Part shown: positions 21,302 through 31,690 of the stretch, one piece after another
How positions within the stretch are numbered: the first letter of the stretch is position 1
How the letters are laid out: each line of letters opens with the position of its first letter
Position numbers and translations under genes: made by a program
NCBI GenBank assembly: GCA_033060915.1
Contig: CM065387.1
Span: forward strand, 28,512,001-28,576,000
DNA: 64,000 bases
Source: Euryodendron excelsum
Taxonomy: Eukaryota; Streptophyta; Magnoliopsida; Ericales; Pentaphylacaceae
Direction of reading: 5' to 3'
Notes under the pieces: model-generated
The model's database searches: none
The model's input: the letters and a program-made list of their open reading frames with translations, nothing else
What the model was told of the DNA's origin: nothing

Positions 21302-23435
21302 TGTTGGTCCAAAAGACAACTCAAGAGGGGGGGTAAATTGGGTTTTTCAAAGATTTATATCAATTAAGATTAATTAAAATTAATCTAAGCAATGTAATAG
21401 TGATCTAACTATATGTGATGCAATGCAATCAATAACAAAAAAGAAAACAGAGCAATAGAAGGGAGATAGATTTACCGAGGTTCAACCACAAACCGTAGTC
21501 TACGTCCTCACCCGAAGACCTCCTTGAAGTCTTCTTCCACTATGTAATCACCTATTACAAGATGGGCTACTGATTGACAAAGTGCTCAGTTCACTATACA
21601 AAGAACTCCTCACCGAGCTCTTCAATTTCCAAGTGGTTTTATCCAAGCTCCACTCAAACTTCCAAGAGTTTTTCTTTCACAAGAGAACTCTCAAACTCTC
21701 AATTACAAGTGTATGAAAGTTTACAAGTAACTAGCACACTCTCTACCAAGAGTAGATTTTACATTCAAAGCTCACAGATGAAGACATGAAGAATATTCAG
21801 AGTATATCAGTAAATCAGTTAGCTGGATCTTGTTTTTGTCTTCAATCATTTATATAAATGCAGCTGGAAGCTTATATATATACCCCCGTATTGATTCCAT
21901 CCGTTAGTGGTTGTTGGGGATCATTAATGCACGTCCAGTCCGTTATAACGTTAAGAAAAATAGCCGTTATATCAAAAGAGTCGGCTCCATGTTTGTGGAG
22001 TCGACACTTTCTACTTCTGCATTTACCAGATGTTGATCACTAACTTCATGAGTCCACTCTTCATATCGATGAGGCGACTCCTTGTTCATTCAATTCTCCA
22101 GCCTTTTACTTCTGCTGTCATGAGGCGACTCTTTATCTTCATGAGTCCGCTCTTTGTTCATTCAATTCTCCAGCCTTTTACTTCTGTTGTCATGAGGCAA
22201 CTCTTCATTTTTATGTGTTCGCTCATTGATCATTTCATCCTCAAATTTTTGCGTCTGTCTCCGTGAGGCGACTCTTCATTACAATGAGTCCACTCTTTGT
22301 CTATTTGGTCTCCAAACTTTTTGCTTATGTGATCAAAAGGTGACTCTTCATTGTACATGAGTCTACTCATTTATCATTTCATCTTCAGGCCTTTTGCTTA
22401 TGTAACCATGAGGCGACTCCTCATTTCAATGAATCCGCTCATTGCCCAGATATCTGTATTCTATCTTCCAATGATTCAGATCATCTTAGCATAGGTATAA
22501 GATCTTCAAGGAGTATGTCTTTGGGGTATGATGACAAACCAAATCTTCTTAACTCATCAGAGTTAATTTCTATTCAATTTGGATTGAATCAATCATTGGA
22601 TATTTATCTTCTCTTGAATCTCAAATTGTCAAAGCTTCATTTGATCAATGTACATTGTTTCTTCTTCATTTGCAAAGCTTCTTCTTTCATTGTAGAACAT
22701 CACCTTCAATGCCAAGCTTTCTTAATTATGTAGAACTTCACAATGCTTGATTTCTAATTTTCTCTCTTTGATAGCAATTCTTCATTCTTCATTAAAATCA
22801 CTTTACTGAGACCATTACAGATATGATGAAATTTCTTCATACATCTAGTCTTTATTGATCCTTTTCATCTTAGAAGAATTCTTCACTTGGATTTCATGTA
22901 GAGATCAGACAGTTATTGTGAGCCATCTTCTTAGCAACTTCAATCACATTGTCTTGAATTGATCTTTGCATAAAAGATGAAGTTATTTCTTGAGCATTTT
23001 CAATCTCTTTAACAATCAATTCCTCTTCAACTGATCTTTGCACTTCTTAAACTATTCTTTGCATATTCCGATGAAGTCTTCAGTCTATCTTGAGTGCTGA
23101 TCAATCTTAATTGAAATGATGCATACTTGATAGAAGCTTTATTTGAACACCTTCAATCTCTTCGAATGTAGAACATTTGTTTAAAGTAGAGATAGGTGTC
23201 AATCCTCTGTTTGGTTCATTACATAGCTCTTTGAATTCATTGCCTGATCTTTGAATTTGTTGTGCATTCTCTTTGACATGTATTAGACTTAAGATTGAAC
23301 TTTAAGTCTAAATTATGAAGTTTGTTAATCTGCACACTAAGTAGATTCATTAGTAAAATAACACAAGTTTTAGTTATCATCAAAATCAACATGGGAATTA
23401 ACCTTGAGTCAATAAGGGTTAACTTTAAGTCAACA
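21302..23435 (-). repeat. 3' LTR of E2 (2,134 bp)
   Basis: Plus strand starts TGTTGGTCC and ends AAGTCAACA, giving terminal inverted TGTTG/CAACA. It abuts the PPT on one side and the E1 interior on the other. It contains a 72-bp tandem array. Confidence 0.7.
22025..22450. repeat. Tandem repeats of about 72 bp in the E2 LTR
   Basis: GAGGCGACTC or close variants recur at 22,071, 22,122, 22,194, 22,265, 22,337 and 22,410. A second motif ATGAGTCCGCTC sits between them. Spacing is 71-73 bases except for the first interval of 51. Confidence 0.7.
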
Positions 23436-23449
23436 ATCTCCCCCTTTTT
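23436..23449 (-). other. Polypurine tract of E2
   Basis: The minus strand reads AAAAAGGGGGAGAT directly before the LTR start TGTTGAC. Confidence 0.7.
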
Positions 23450-24294
23450 GATGATGACAAAACCTTTGCAAAATAAATTTATATAAGACTAAGTGAAATG
23501 AACAAAGTTAAACAACATTCCGATGAGAAAACTCCCCTTTTGTTTTGTAATTAAGCAAGTGATGCTTAAAGGATAAAAGCATTTCAAAAACAGTTTCAGG
23601 GAGTTTTTGTCAGTGAAATCAAAGACATTTTGAGATAAATGATTCATGTTACTCCCCCTGAGAACATACTCTAAATATGTCAAAAGATACTCATTTAATT
23701 TCATTTTCATTTAATGCTAATACAATAAATAATTTATGTTTATTTTAGTAAATTTAATTTCTTGTCCAATTTTGGTTCCCTAATATTATTAAAAAAAAAA
23801 CTTCTTCCTCATAAGTCATGTTATTCCAATTCTAAGTGATGTTTGACTTATTTTTCAACAAATGTGCTTTGTACAATTTTGCAATACAAATTTCATTTCA
23901 AAATTCTTCTCCCCCATAATTTAAACAGATTCTTCTTGTCAATTCTAAGTGATGTTTAACTCATTTTTCAACAAACATGCATTGTACAATTTTGCATTAC
24001 AATTTTCATTTCAAATTCTTCTCCCCCATTTTGTCAATTCATTAAAGAGAGAAATAGAATGAGAATGATACCAATTGAGTGAGAATGATAGATAGGTACA
24101 ATAGCAAAAAAAAATTTAAAGAACAGAATAGATTGTTTAAACAGGGAAGCAAGTGATCAGAGTAATCACAGTTAATACCAGAACAAAATGATATTTCATT
24201 GATGGAATTTTTGAGATTACAAAAGAAATTATCAAAAGAAGCTTGTGACAGTTATCATGTCCATAAATACTATGCCAGAATCAAAACAAAACAT
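23450..24294 (-). other. E2 interior between env-like ORF and PPT
   Basis: AT-rich non-coding stretch with two copies of a segment including CAATTCTAAGTGATGTTT (near 23,829 and 23,940) that also share CATTTTTCAACAAA and TTCTCCCCCAT. This is an imperfect 110-bp duplication. Confidence 0.45.
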
Positions 24295-25034
24295 TCAGTC
24301 AAAGCAACAAAAAACAAATGTTATAACAGGACCATAAGAGTGACAGAGCCATGACTTGAGCTTAGAAGTTGGAGGATTTTGAAAGATATGTTGAGGAGAT
24401 GGAGAAGGAGAGGGTGTTAGATCAACAGGATCTGAGGTTGTGTTGGATGAACCAGAAAATGGTCTAGGCCTCAAACCATATGGCCTCCTTCGCACGAATC
24501 TAGAGGCTGAGGTAGATGGTTTGGCTTTCTTTGCTGGAACAACCTTCTTACTTGGGGCAGCATCCTTAGATACCTCAAAGTCATCATCTGCATGCTCATC
24601 CTCCTCAGATTCCAGGTCAGGATCCTCCAAATCTTTCTCTGCTTCCTTCTCTTGTTCTTCCTCATTTCTCTCTACAGTTTCTGGTTCTCTTTCTCTTTCT
24701 TCTTCCTCTACAGAAATATCCTGAGCCCTTTTTAATTGGATCACATCTTTCTTAAGATCTTTCAATTAAAGCAGCCCTTCATCAATCTTTTGGTTCATGC
24801 TTTGAAGCATGTCCATCATGTTCCCCAAAAGTTCATCAACTGAAGAGGTATCAAGGGTTTGGGCTAAGGGTTTTCTAGGACTGGAGGCAGAAGCTCTTTT
24901 CTGTGAAGAGCTTGCAGGGGCAACTTCGTTTGGCCTTGGAACCCAATGGCCATTGACTTTCTTATATCCCATTCTGCTCAGTGTGCACTTGCTGTATTCA
25001 TCCTTATAGGAATCAAGCTTTCGGTATGTCACAC
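24295..25034 (-). pseudogene. Envelope-like / plant putative transposon protein ORF of E2, C-terminal fragment
   Basis: The minus-strand frame begins inside the codon cut by the E3 insertion and reads VTYRKLDSYKDEYSKC, then GYKKVNGHW, a Ser/Pro/Ala linker, a helical NMMDMLQSMNQKID segment, and a Glu/Asp-rich domain with KKVVPAKKAK. It ends in a Ser/Pro-rich tail with a hydrophobic finish. Position between pol and the PPT, the coiled-coil tendency and the acidic linker fit the extra 3' ORF of SIRE/Maximus elements, often called envelope-like. There is one in-frame TAA (24,766-24,768) after EGLL; otherwise the frame is intact. The N-terminal part is missing because E3 inserted here. A role as envelope is unproven for the whole group. 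Confidence 0.5.
25030..25034. repeat. Left target-site duplication of E3
   Basis: CACAC directly abuts the E3 LTR end. The matching copy should lie beyond 64,000, after the 5' LTR. Confidence 0.5.
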
Positions 25035-27841
25035 TGTCGCGCCCAGATTTTTCGCATTGGAGGAATATACACATAAGCGAGAAAAATGTTGTACTCTCTT
25101 GTTAGAACTCACCCTCCTAGAAGAATGAGTGCGACTAAGTTTGAATTGAAAATCGATTTGAATGAAGGGCTTTTAAAAAAGATTTGGAGTCGCCACCTAA
25201 CTTGATTAAGGTGAGTTAGGTCACCTAAAAACTAAGCATAATCCGAAGACTACACTTAGGGTTTTTGGAAAAGGATTTTGAAAATATCTCCTCAAGAGAG
25301 GGTTTTTAAACAGGTTATTTGGCAACCTTTAGAAAACATTTAGCCATTTTTGAAAAATAACTCCGTTTTGGTCTTTGAAATCAGTGATTCTAGGTTCGGA
25401 GGTTGGTTACGTGTAAGGAAGACGCACTAAGCCATCACCTTACCCCGCCCTTTCAGTACCTACATGTCAATCTACCCTAGATTCACCTATGAGAGTCTTC
25501 AATTAACAACTATCCAATCCTATCCACTTTAGAAAACAATGTTTAAAAATATAATGCATGATATGCAAGTGCAAGAAAAGAGAATTGAAAAATAGATTTG
25601 GAAAGAATTTGATTTGATTTGAAAAGGAAGAAATAGAAGTTTGAATTTGGAAAGAAGATTTTTGGAATTGAAAATAAAAATTTGAAAATAGAAATTTGGA
25701 ATTGGAAGTTTGAAAATAGATTAAAGATTTGGAAAGATTTTGTAGAGATAGAAACTTGAAGAAGATTGTAGAATTGGAGAATTGAAAGAAGTTGTGACCG
25801 CACCCATGAGGGTTGCCAACGTATCCTTTTGAAGGAATCAGGTCAGTCGTAGTTCGAACAAGAGTTCGATTGAAAATAGTTTGATTTGGAAGAAAGAGAT
25901 TGAATTGGAAATTGGATTAGAAGATTGAGAGATTGAACTTTGATTGGAAGATTTGAAAAGACTTGACTTTGGAAAACTTGATTTTAGGAAACCTAGACTT
26001 AAGAAAAAGAGAATTTAGAAAGGACTTGAGATTTAGAAAGATTTGACTCAAATGTTGTATTTGGAAGATTTAGGAAATGATTGGATTTAGGAAAGATTCG
26101 AATTAGGAAAGTTTCGTTTTAGGAAAGTATCATTTTAGGAAAACTTTGGTTTAAGAAAGTTTCACTTTTGAAAAGTTTTGAAATAGGAAAGTTTCAACTT
26201 AGGCAAGTTTTGAATTAGGAAAGTTTCAACTTAGGGAAGTTTTGAATTAGGAAAGTTTTGAATTTGAAAAGTTTAGAAAACAAGGAAGTTTTGAAAATAA
26301 GAAAGTTTTGAGTTTAGAAAGTTTTGGATTTGGAAAGATTTGAAATTTAGAAAGTTTAAGATTTAGAAAGTTTTAGAGTTTGAATCTTAGAAAATCTTGA
26401 GGTTAGGAAAAGTTTGAGTTTAGGAAAGATTTGAAAACTTAGGTTTGAAAAGTTAAAATTTGAAAAGGGGTAGAATTAGGAAATGGTTGAATTAGGGAAG
26501 ATGTTGAAGTGGAGTTTTAAAATTTGGGAAGGATTTTTGTGTTCTAGTTTTGGAAACTTAAGATTTAAAAAAGTAGAAAATTAGGAAGGATTTGAATTAG
26601 GAAATATTTGGATTAGGAAGGGTTTAGATTTTGTTTCTAAAAGAAAAAATTTGATTTTGTTTCCAAAAACGGTGGATTGGATCTAATTTCCTAAATGGGA
26701 ATATTGGACTTGGTTTCCTAAAGGGAAGGTAAGATTTGACAAGGATTTGGAAAATGAAGTTTCTAGAAACCCTAGATTTGGAAGACTATAGTTTTGACGT
26801 AGAAAATAGATTTTGAAAATATGTATAGTTTTGATGTAGAAAACAAGAGGTTTTGGAAACCTAGGTTTTAAGGCAAGTTTGAAAACCATGTTTTTGGGAA
26901 GAAAATTAGGGTTTCCTAATTGTTAGCTCTAGGGCTTGACTTTGGCTCTAAGGAAAGAGTTTTTGGAAAGTGTGTTTCTGGAAACGAAAATTTTGGAAGG
27001 AAATCGTAGAGAGGAGATTTTAAAGGGTAGATTTTGGGAAGAGAGTTTTTAGAAAGATTTTTGGTAGAAGATTGTTGGAGAGAGTTTTTGAAAAGATTTT
27101 TAGGGAACATTTTTAAAAAGTGGATTTTGAGGAGAGTATTTTGGAAAAGAGTTGAAAAAGGGAGTTTTGAAAAATAGATTTTCGGGAGGAGTTTTTGAAA
27201 ACAACTTTGAAAAGGAGAGTTTTAGGAAAGTATGTTGAAAAAGAGATTTTTAGGAAGGGAGACTTTTGAAAAGAGAGTTTTTAGAAAATATAAAAATATC
27301 TCACTTTCCTAAAGCGATTCTAACCATGAGAAGGCTAGAACCACTTTAAGAAAGTGGTTTTGAAAACAATGAGATTTGAAAATGTGGATCACATTGGTCA
27401 CTCTGAATGTAACACTTTCCTAAAGCAACCCTAGCCATGGAAAGGCTAGAACCCAAGTGGGTTAGGAGAGAGAAGAGAGAGGGGGAAATGCAGAAACTTA
27501 AAGAGAAAGTCTACCGTATGTCTTATTTATTTTGCTTGCTCAGCGCACCTTGCTTTTCTTCGGTGTTCGTCTTGATCTTAGTCTTCAATCTTCAAGAGTT
27601 GTCTTCGATCTTCAAAACTTCATATTGCAGCTCTTCAAGTCTTCAAAGGAGGGTTGGAGGCTAGTGTATAAGTGTATAGGAGTGTGTATGAGTGTATAGG
27701 AGGCTAGGGTTTAGTGTATAGTGGATAGGGTTTGGAAAACCTAGGGAAGCTAGGGTTTAGGGAGTGTTGGAGCTCTGTATATAAAAATATATGATTTTTG
27801 GACTGAGTTTTCAGACCCCTTTCACTCTGAAAGAGGCTCTG

Positions 27842-27849
27842 TATTTATA
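27842..27849 (-). promoter_or_regulatory. TATA box of the E3 3' LTR
   Basis: TATAAATA on the minus strand, preceded by GGCGCC-type palindromes (27,868-27,950) on its upstream side. Confidence 0.6.
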
Positions 27850-28169
27850 GAAGTGGGATAGACCTGGCGCCTGTTCTAGTGGCGCCAAACCAAAAATGCT
27901 TCTGGCGCCACTAGGAGTGGCCCCAGGCCAAATATTGGCTTGGCACCACCAGCCAATTAGAAAACTATTAAAGTCGGCAAGCAACGTATCTTTGACTAGA
28001 TTTGGGCACCTGTACTAGTGACTACCATGCAATTTTTAGCCTAGCTTCACTAGGAGTGACTCCAGAAAGTTCGGGAATGATTTGAAGAGGCCGGGAATGA
28101 CCCGAATGGCCGAAAAAGAATAGGAAGACTTAGAATAGTGTCCCAGAGGTATTTGACTTGAAAAATGAG

Positions 28170-28690
28170 GATAGGATGTGTCGAAAGGGTTGACTAGGCC
28201 TTTAGGGGCAAAACGGTCAACTAGATCGAAAAGCTATCGGGACGGACTTGGATTGTCCCGGAAGAAGACTCGAGATTTGGAAACATTATTCAGAATGTTC
28301 CCAAAGGTTTTCGGTTTAATATTTAGCGTCGGTTTGGTCGAAAAAGGTTATCGGCCAACCGGGGGCAAAACAGTCATTTTGTACCGGGTTTGCTAGAACT
28401 GACTCGGAATGATCCGAAAGGATAAAGAAAGATTGAGAATACTATAAAAAGCATTCTCAGGCAGTTACTGGTTTGATGCCCAAGGCCGGTGTGGTTAGAA
28501 AAGGAGACCGGCCCACTAGGGGCAAAATGGTCATTTTATACCGGGTTTGCCGGAATTGACTCAGAATGATCCGAAAGAATACAGAAAGGTCGAGAATACT
28601 ATAAGAAGTATTCTCAAAAGGTAACCGGTTTGATACCCAGAGCCGGTGTGGTTCTCAGGGCGTTCGGATGCCTAGGGGCAAAATGGTCAT
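28170..28690. repeat. U3 tandem repeats of about 157 bp (E3)
   Basis: Three to four copies with the same GGGGCAAAA-GGTCATTTT, ACTATAAAAAGCATTCTC and GTTTGATACCCAGAGCCGGT segments as in E1. Confidence 0.6.
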
Positions 28691-29569
28691 CTTGACCGAA
28701 AAGTCTCGGAAAAGGCCCAAGGGGCAATTTGGTCATTTTTCACCGAAGTGGGCTAGCAGGCACTGGTGTTGACCTGGGTTTTGAGTGTTTCTGCCACTCT
28801 GACGGCGGTCGTCATGACACAGGGGTTTGTTGGCAATTCCCTATATTAACCTGTTTGCGAGTATTTCCGCTACTTTGACGGTTACGATGTTTGCGAGTAT
28901 TTTCGCTACTTTGACGGTTCGTGATCATTCATGAGACTGCCTGATCTTGGGAAGTTGCTAAAGGGGACTTAGCGCCTGAGAAGTCAACTTTTTCAGAAGG
29001 CGTGCCTAAATGGACATTTCTACATTGGCAGGCTAGCAGGCGCCAAAGGTGGACCGTTCTACCATCTAGGGGACTTGGGGTCTCGTCTTGGTCGACAGGT
29101 TTAAAGGGACTTACCGTCTCGAAGAGATTTTCTTCGAAAAACATGCTGGACCGTCTCGAGGAATCAACTGTCTCGAGAGAGGGATTGGAATTGAAAAGGG
29201 GTCTTATCGTCTTCGGAAAGACGTGCCTGATTGGAATAGATTTACCATCTCGAGGAATCAATTGTCTCGAGAGAGGGTTGGAATTGGAAAAGGGACTTAT
29301 CATCTTTGGAAAGACGTGCCTGATTGGAGTAGATTTACCATCTCGAGGAATCAACTATCTTGAGAGAAGGATTGGAATTGGAAAGGACAATGCCCCTAAG
29401 GGCATTTTGGTCATTTTGCCTCTATTTGGGCCTGGTGGGCCTGCGAAGCGATGGACAGACGGGATCTGGACTTAGAGAGTTCGTTTCGATTGGAATATGT
29501 CCATATTGACTTGAGTACAAGTCTGGATGAAGTGTAGACTGCTGAGCGGTCAAAAATGGGGTGCTTACA

Positions 29570-29585
29570 GCTGCCCCTCTTTTTC
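29570..29585 (-). other. Polypurine tract of E3
   Basis: GAAAAAGAGGGGCAGC-type tract on the minus strand, abutting the 3' LTR start. Confidence 0.8.
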
Positions 29586-30933
29586 TGTCTTTGCTTGTCA
29601 AAGACAGAAAATGATAAAGTAAGAGTCCCATGTTGACCGCGAGGTAGTCGGAGGGATGGACATTGGGAATCTTTTGACAACGGGAGTCGAAAATGGATAT
29701 CGGGCCAAAAAGGGCCTTCGAAAATGAGATTTGGCGGGAAAGAGGGCAAAGCTGCCCAGAATTGGACATTGGCGCCACTGGGAGTGGTGCCTTTGGTAGA
29801 AAATGCTTGGCACCTCTGCTAGTGGCCCCAGGCTTGGCAACAAAACCAGAAAATTTTCTAGTTCGAATAGTTGCGGTATTTTGAAGAGTTTGTGAAAGAT
29901 TGAGAGTGTTTGTGGGGAAACTGACTTGAACCTTGAAGGGGCACTTCTTGGAGACCACAATTGATTTCCGGAAGGAGACCACGTCACAGGAAAAGTAGCT
30001 GAAAGAGAAGATTTCGCCGGAGAACTTCCAAAAAGTGAGTTTTCAAATTTTTGTTGATTTTGATGTGTAGAACTTTGTTTGAATTACTTGAATAGTGGAA
30101 TTTGATGTTTTGACATGTTTTGAACATTATAGTGATGTTATTTTTATATTTTGGTGCTTGTATGATTGAATTTGAGTGATTTTATGTGATTATGTGAAGA
30201 GGGTTTTCTGCAGGAATAGTGAATTTGTTCCTACAGGCTTGGCCATTGCATTTTTTGGCTGAATTTTTATGCAATGTGTCTTAGAAAAATGTGTTTAACA
30301 ACCGTGTGACGTTTTATGATTTTTTGAAAACTTGGTGAATTTTTGATTTTTTGAAAAATAGAGAAATACTTAGAAAATTAGGAAAATTAAGAAAACTCAA
30401 GAAATTGATAAAATTTTTAGAGTTTAAAATTTTGAAAAATATTGGAATATTTTAGAAAACATTTGAAATGATTTTGAAAAAATTTTAGAACAACTTTGAA
30501 AACCATTGATTTATTTGAAAAATAAAACAAGTGTTTTGAAAATTTTAAAAAATTGGTGAGTGTGCACGGGTGCTGATGTTATGTGATGGTGACAATGTGA
30601 AGTGCACGTTTTGTATTTTGTGTTTATGTCACGGGTGTTGTAGGGGCCATTTTTAAACGGGACTGTGCCGAAATTTTTAGAAATTATGGAAAGAGTTGGT
30701 TAAAGTTTTAGAGTAAAAAACTTTTTGAAGGAAAAAGACAGAAAACCCTTGAGATTTGATTTGAAGTTGGAAAATCGAAAGGTGTACGAAATTTATTTTG
30801 ACTGATCATTTGAAAATATTTTATTATTATTATTTTTTGTTGTTTGTTATTTATTTTATTTTACTTTATTATGTTATTATTTATCTGCATGTACCATATA
30901 TTAACACTTCTTACCTTGGCTTACCTTTTCAAG
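29586..30933 (-). other. E3 3' interior between antisense ORF and PPT
   Basis: The first 400 bases match the E1 stub and carry decayed GGCGCCACT/AGTGG palindromes near 29,770-29,830. From 30,000 it becomes AT-rich (TTTTGAAAATTTT-like), possibly the promoter or intron of the antisense ORF that starts at 30,934. No sense ORF. Confidence 0.5.
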
Positions 30934-31690
30934 ATGGCAGATGTAGGTAATGATGGTTCTGAGAGGAGATGCCGCTCTGGGAAGGTGGCTCAAACAGATT
31001 CTATCGACAACTCCAACTACACTAGGGGTAGTCAGCGCTCTGCCAATCAAGCGTCTTCTAGCCAGAGTGGGAGGGGGAAATAGGCCGCCTGTCGACCCCC
31101 TTCCTCTGGCCGAGGCAGCTTTGGATTTTGATGCTAAGGTTTTTCACTTAATGGCTGATGCTATTTTGAGTCAATTGCAAATTTGGTATGACAGATATCC
31201 TCCATATGAGCGGGCAACTTTTGCTGGTTCTGTGATTGTACGGCTTCTTTCCTATCGGTGTAGCTCATTTTCGGCAGTGGTTACCTCCTGGCTGCCTGAC
31301 TTGTCTTTCTTCTGTTTTGGGAGATGTGAGCCTGCCCCTACTCCCCATGAGTATGGCTTCCTCCTAGGTCTTCGGGATGGTTTAGCTGACATTATGGGAC
31401 CTACTTTTCCTGATGGCTGCGTTGCGATTGTCTCTTCTCAGCTTGGGCTCCGTTGTGCGGCCTTTTCTTCTGATCTGCTGCCCCAGTTTCCACGTGTCCC
31501 GGTGAAGTTCTTATTTCTCTCATTTTGAGTTTGTGACAGATAGGGGACTGGCATATTCCTCAAGATTGGTCCATTTCTCCAAGGTAGCCCTAGCTCTACA
31601 TCTTCTAATCTTGTTGATGTTTCCACCAGGGGGGGATGACTTGGTCGATTGTCGGTTATGTGCACTGCTTGTCAAGATTCGTGAGGGGCA
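30934..31690 (+). pseudogene. Antisense plant-mobile-domain-like ORF in E3, first part
   Basis: The frame opens with ATG 30,934 (MADVGNDGSERR), followed by a Ser/Gln-rich linker. It shifts frame near the G-run at 31,068-31,080 and continues with an aromatic/leucine-rich domain. That domain has WLPDLSFFCFGRCEPAPTPH followed by EYGFLLGL, a layout like the plant mobile domain (T-F-x-F-x-x-G-E-x-x-x-T-x-x-E/D-x-x-x-L-L-G-L). A second frame change near 31,528 leads to FPPGGDDLVDC and to the E4 insertion site. It lies antisense to the element. Tat-lineage elements such as Grande are known for antisense ORFs near the 3' LTR, and plant mobile domains are known from gypsy and MULE elements. The frameshifts make a working product unlikely. 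Confidence 0.5.
31686..31690. repeat. Left target-site duplication of E4
   Basis: GGGCA, identical to 57,723-57,727 on the far side of E4. Confidence 0.9.

Larger units (their letters stand above)
21302..25034 (-). mobile_element. E2: Ty1/copia element, SIRE/Maximus-like, 3' part only
   Basis: Minus-strand order is an envelope-like ORF fragment (25,034-24,295), a spacer, PPT (23,449-23,436) and the 3' LTR (23,435-21,302). The PPT region reads TCATCATCAAAAAGGGGGAG, which I associate with SIRE/Maximus-type copia elements. The LTR has TGTTG...CAACA ends. Everything upstream lies beyond the E3 insertion and outside the window. The target duplication on this side would be ACCGC (21,297-21,301); its partner is not visible. 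Confidence 0.65.
25035..29569 (-). repeat. 3' LTR of E3 (4,535 bp)
   Basis: Ends CTGGGCGCGACA in element orientation and starts TGTAAGCACCCCATTTTTG. It contains the R-U5 repeat block (27,300-25,580), TATA (27,842-27,849), 157-bp U3 repeats (28,170-28,690), few GAGTA-type dyads (28,783-28,920) and CGTCTT hairpin units (29,100-29,390). Confidence 0.85.

Noticed and set aside
22030..22440. Hammerhead ribozyme suggestion from repeated ATGAGTCCGCTC
   Set aside because: The CTGATGA and GAAA core elements in the right order are missing, and the motif is part of a plain 72-bp tandem repeat.
25035..29569. Reading this LTR as a solo LTR
   Set aside because: It has a PPT and Ogre-like 3' interior on its right side, and its sequence pairs with the LTR starting at 62,929, so it is the 3' LTR of E3.
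29598..29987. Several 110-190 codon minus-strand ORFs around 29,411-29,987
   Set aside because: They span the LTR/PPT boundary, overlap one another in different frames and match no protein family. They are chance frames in GC-richer LTR DNA.
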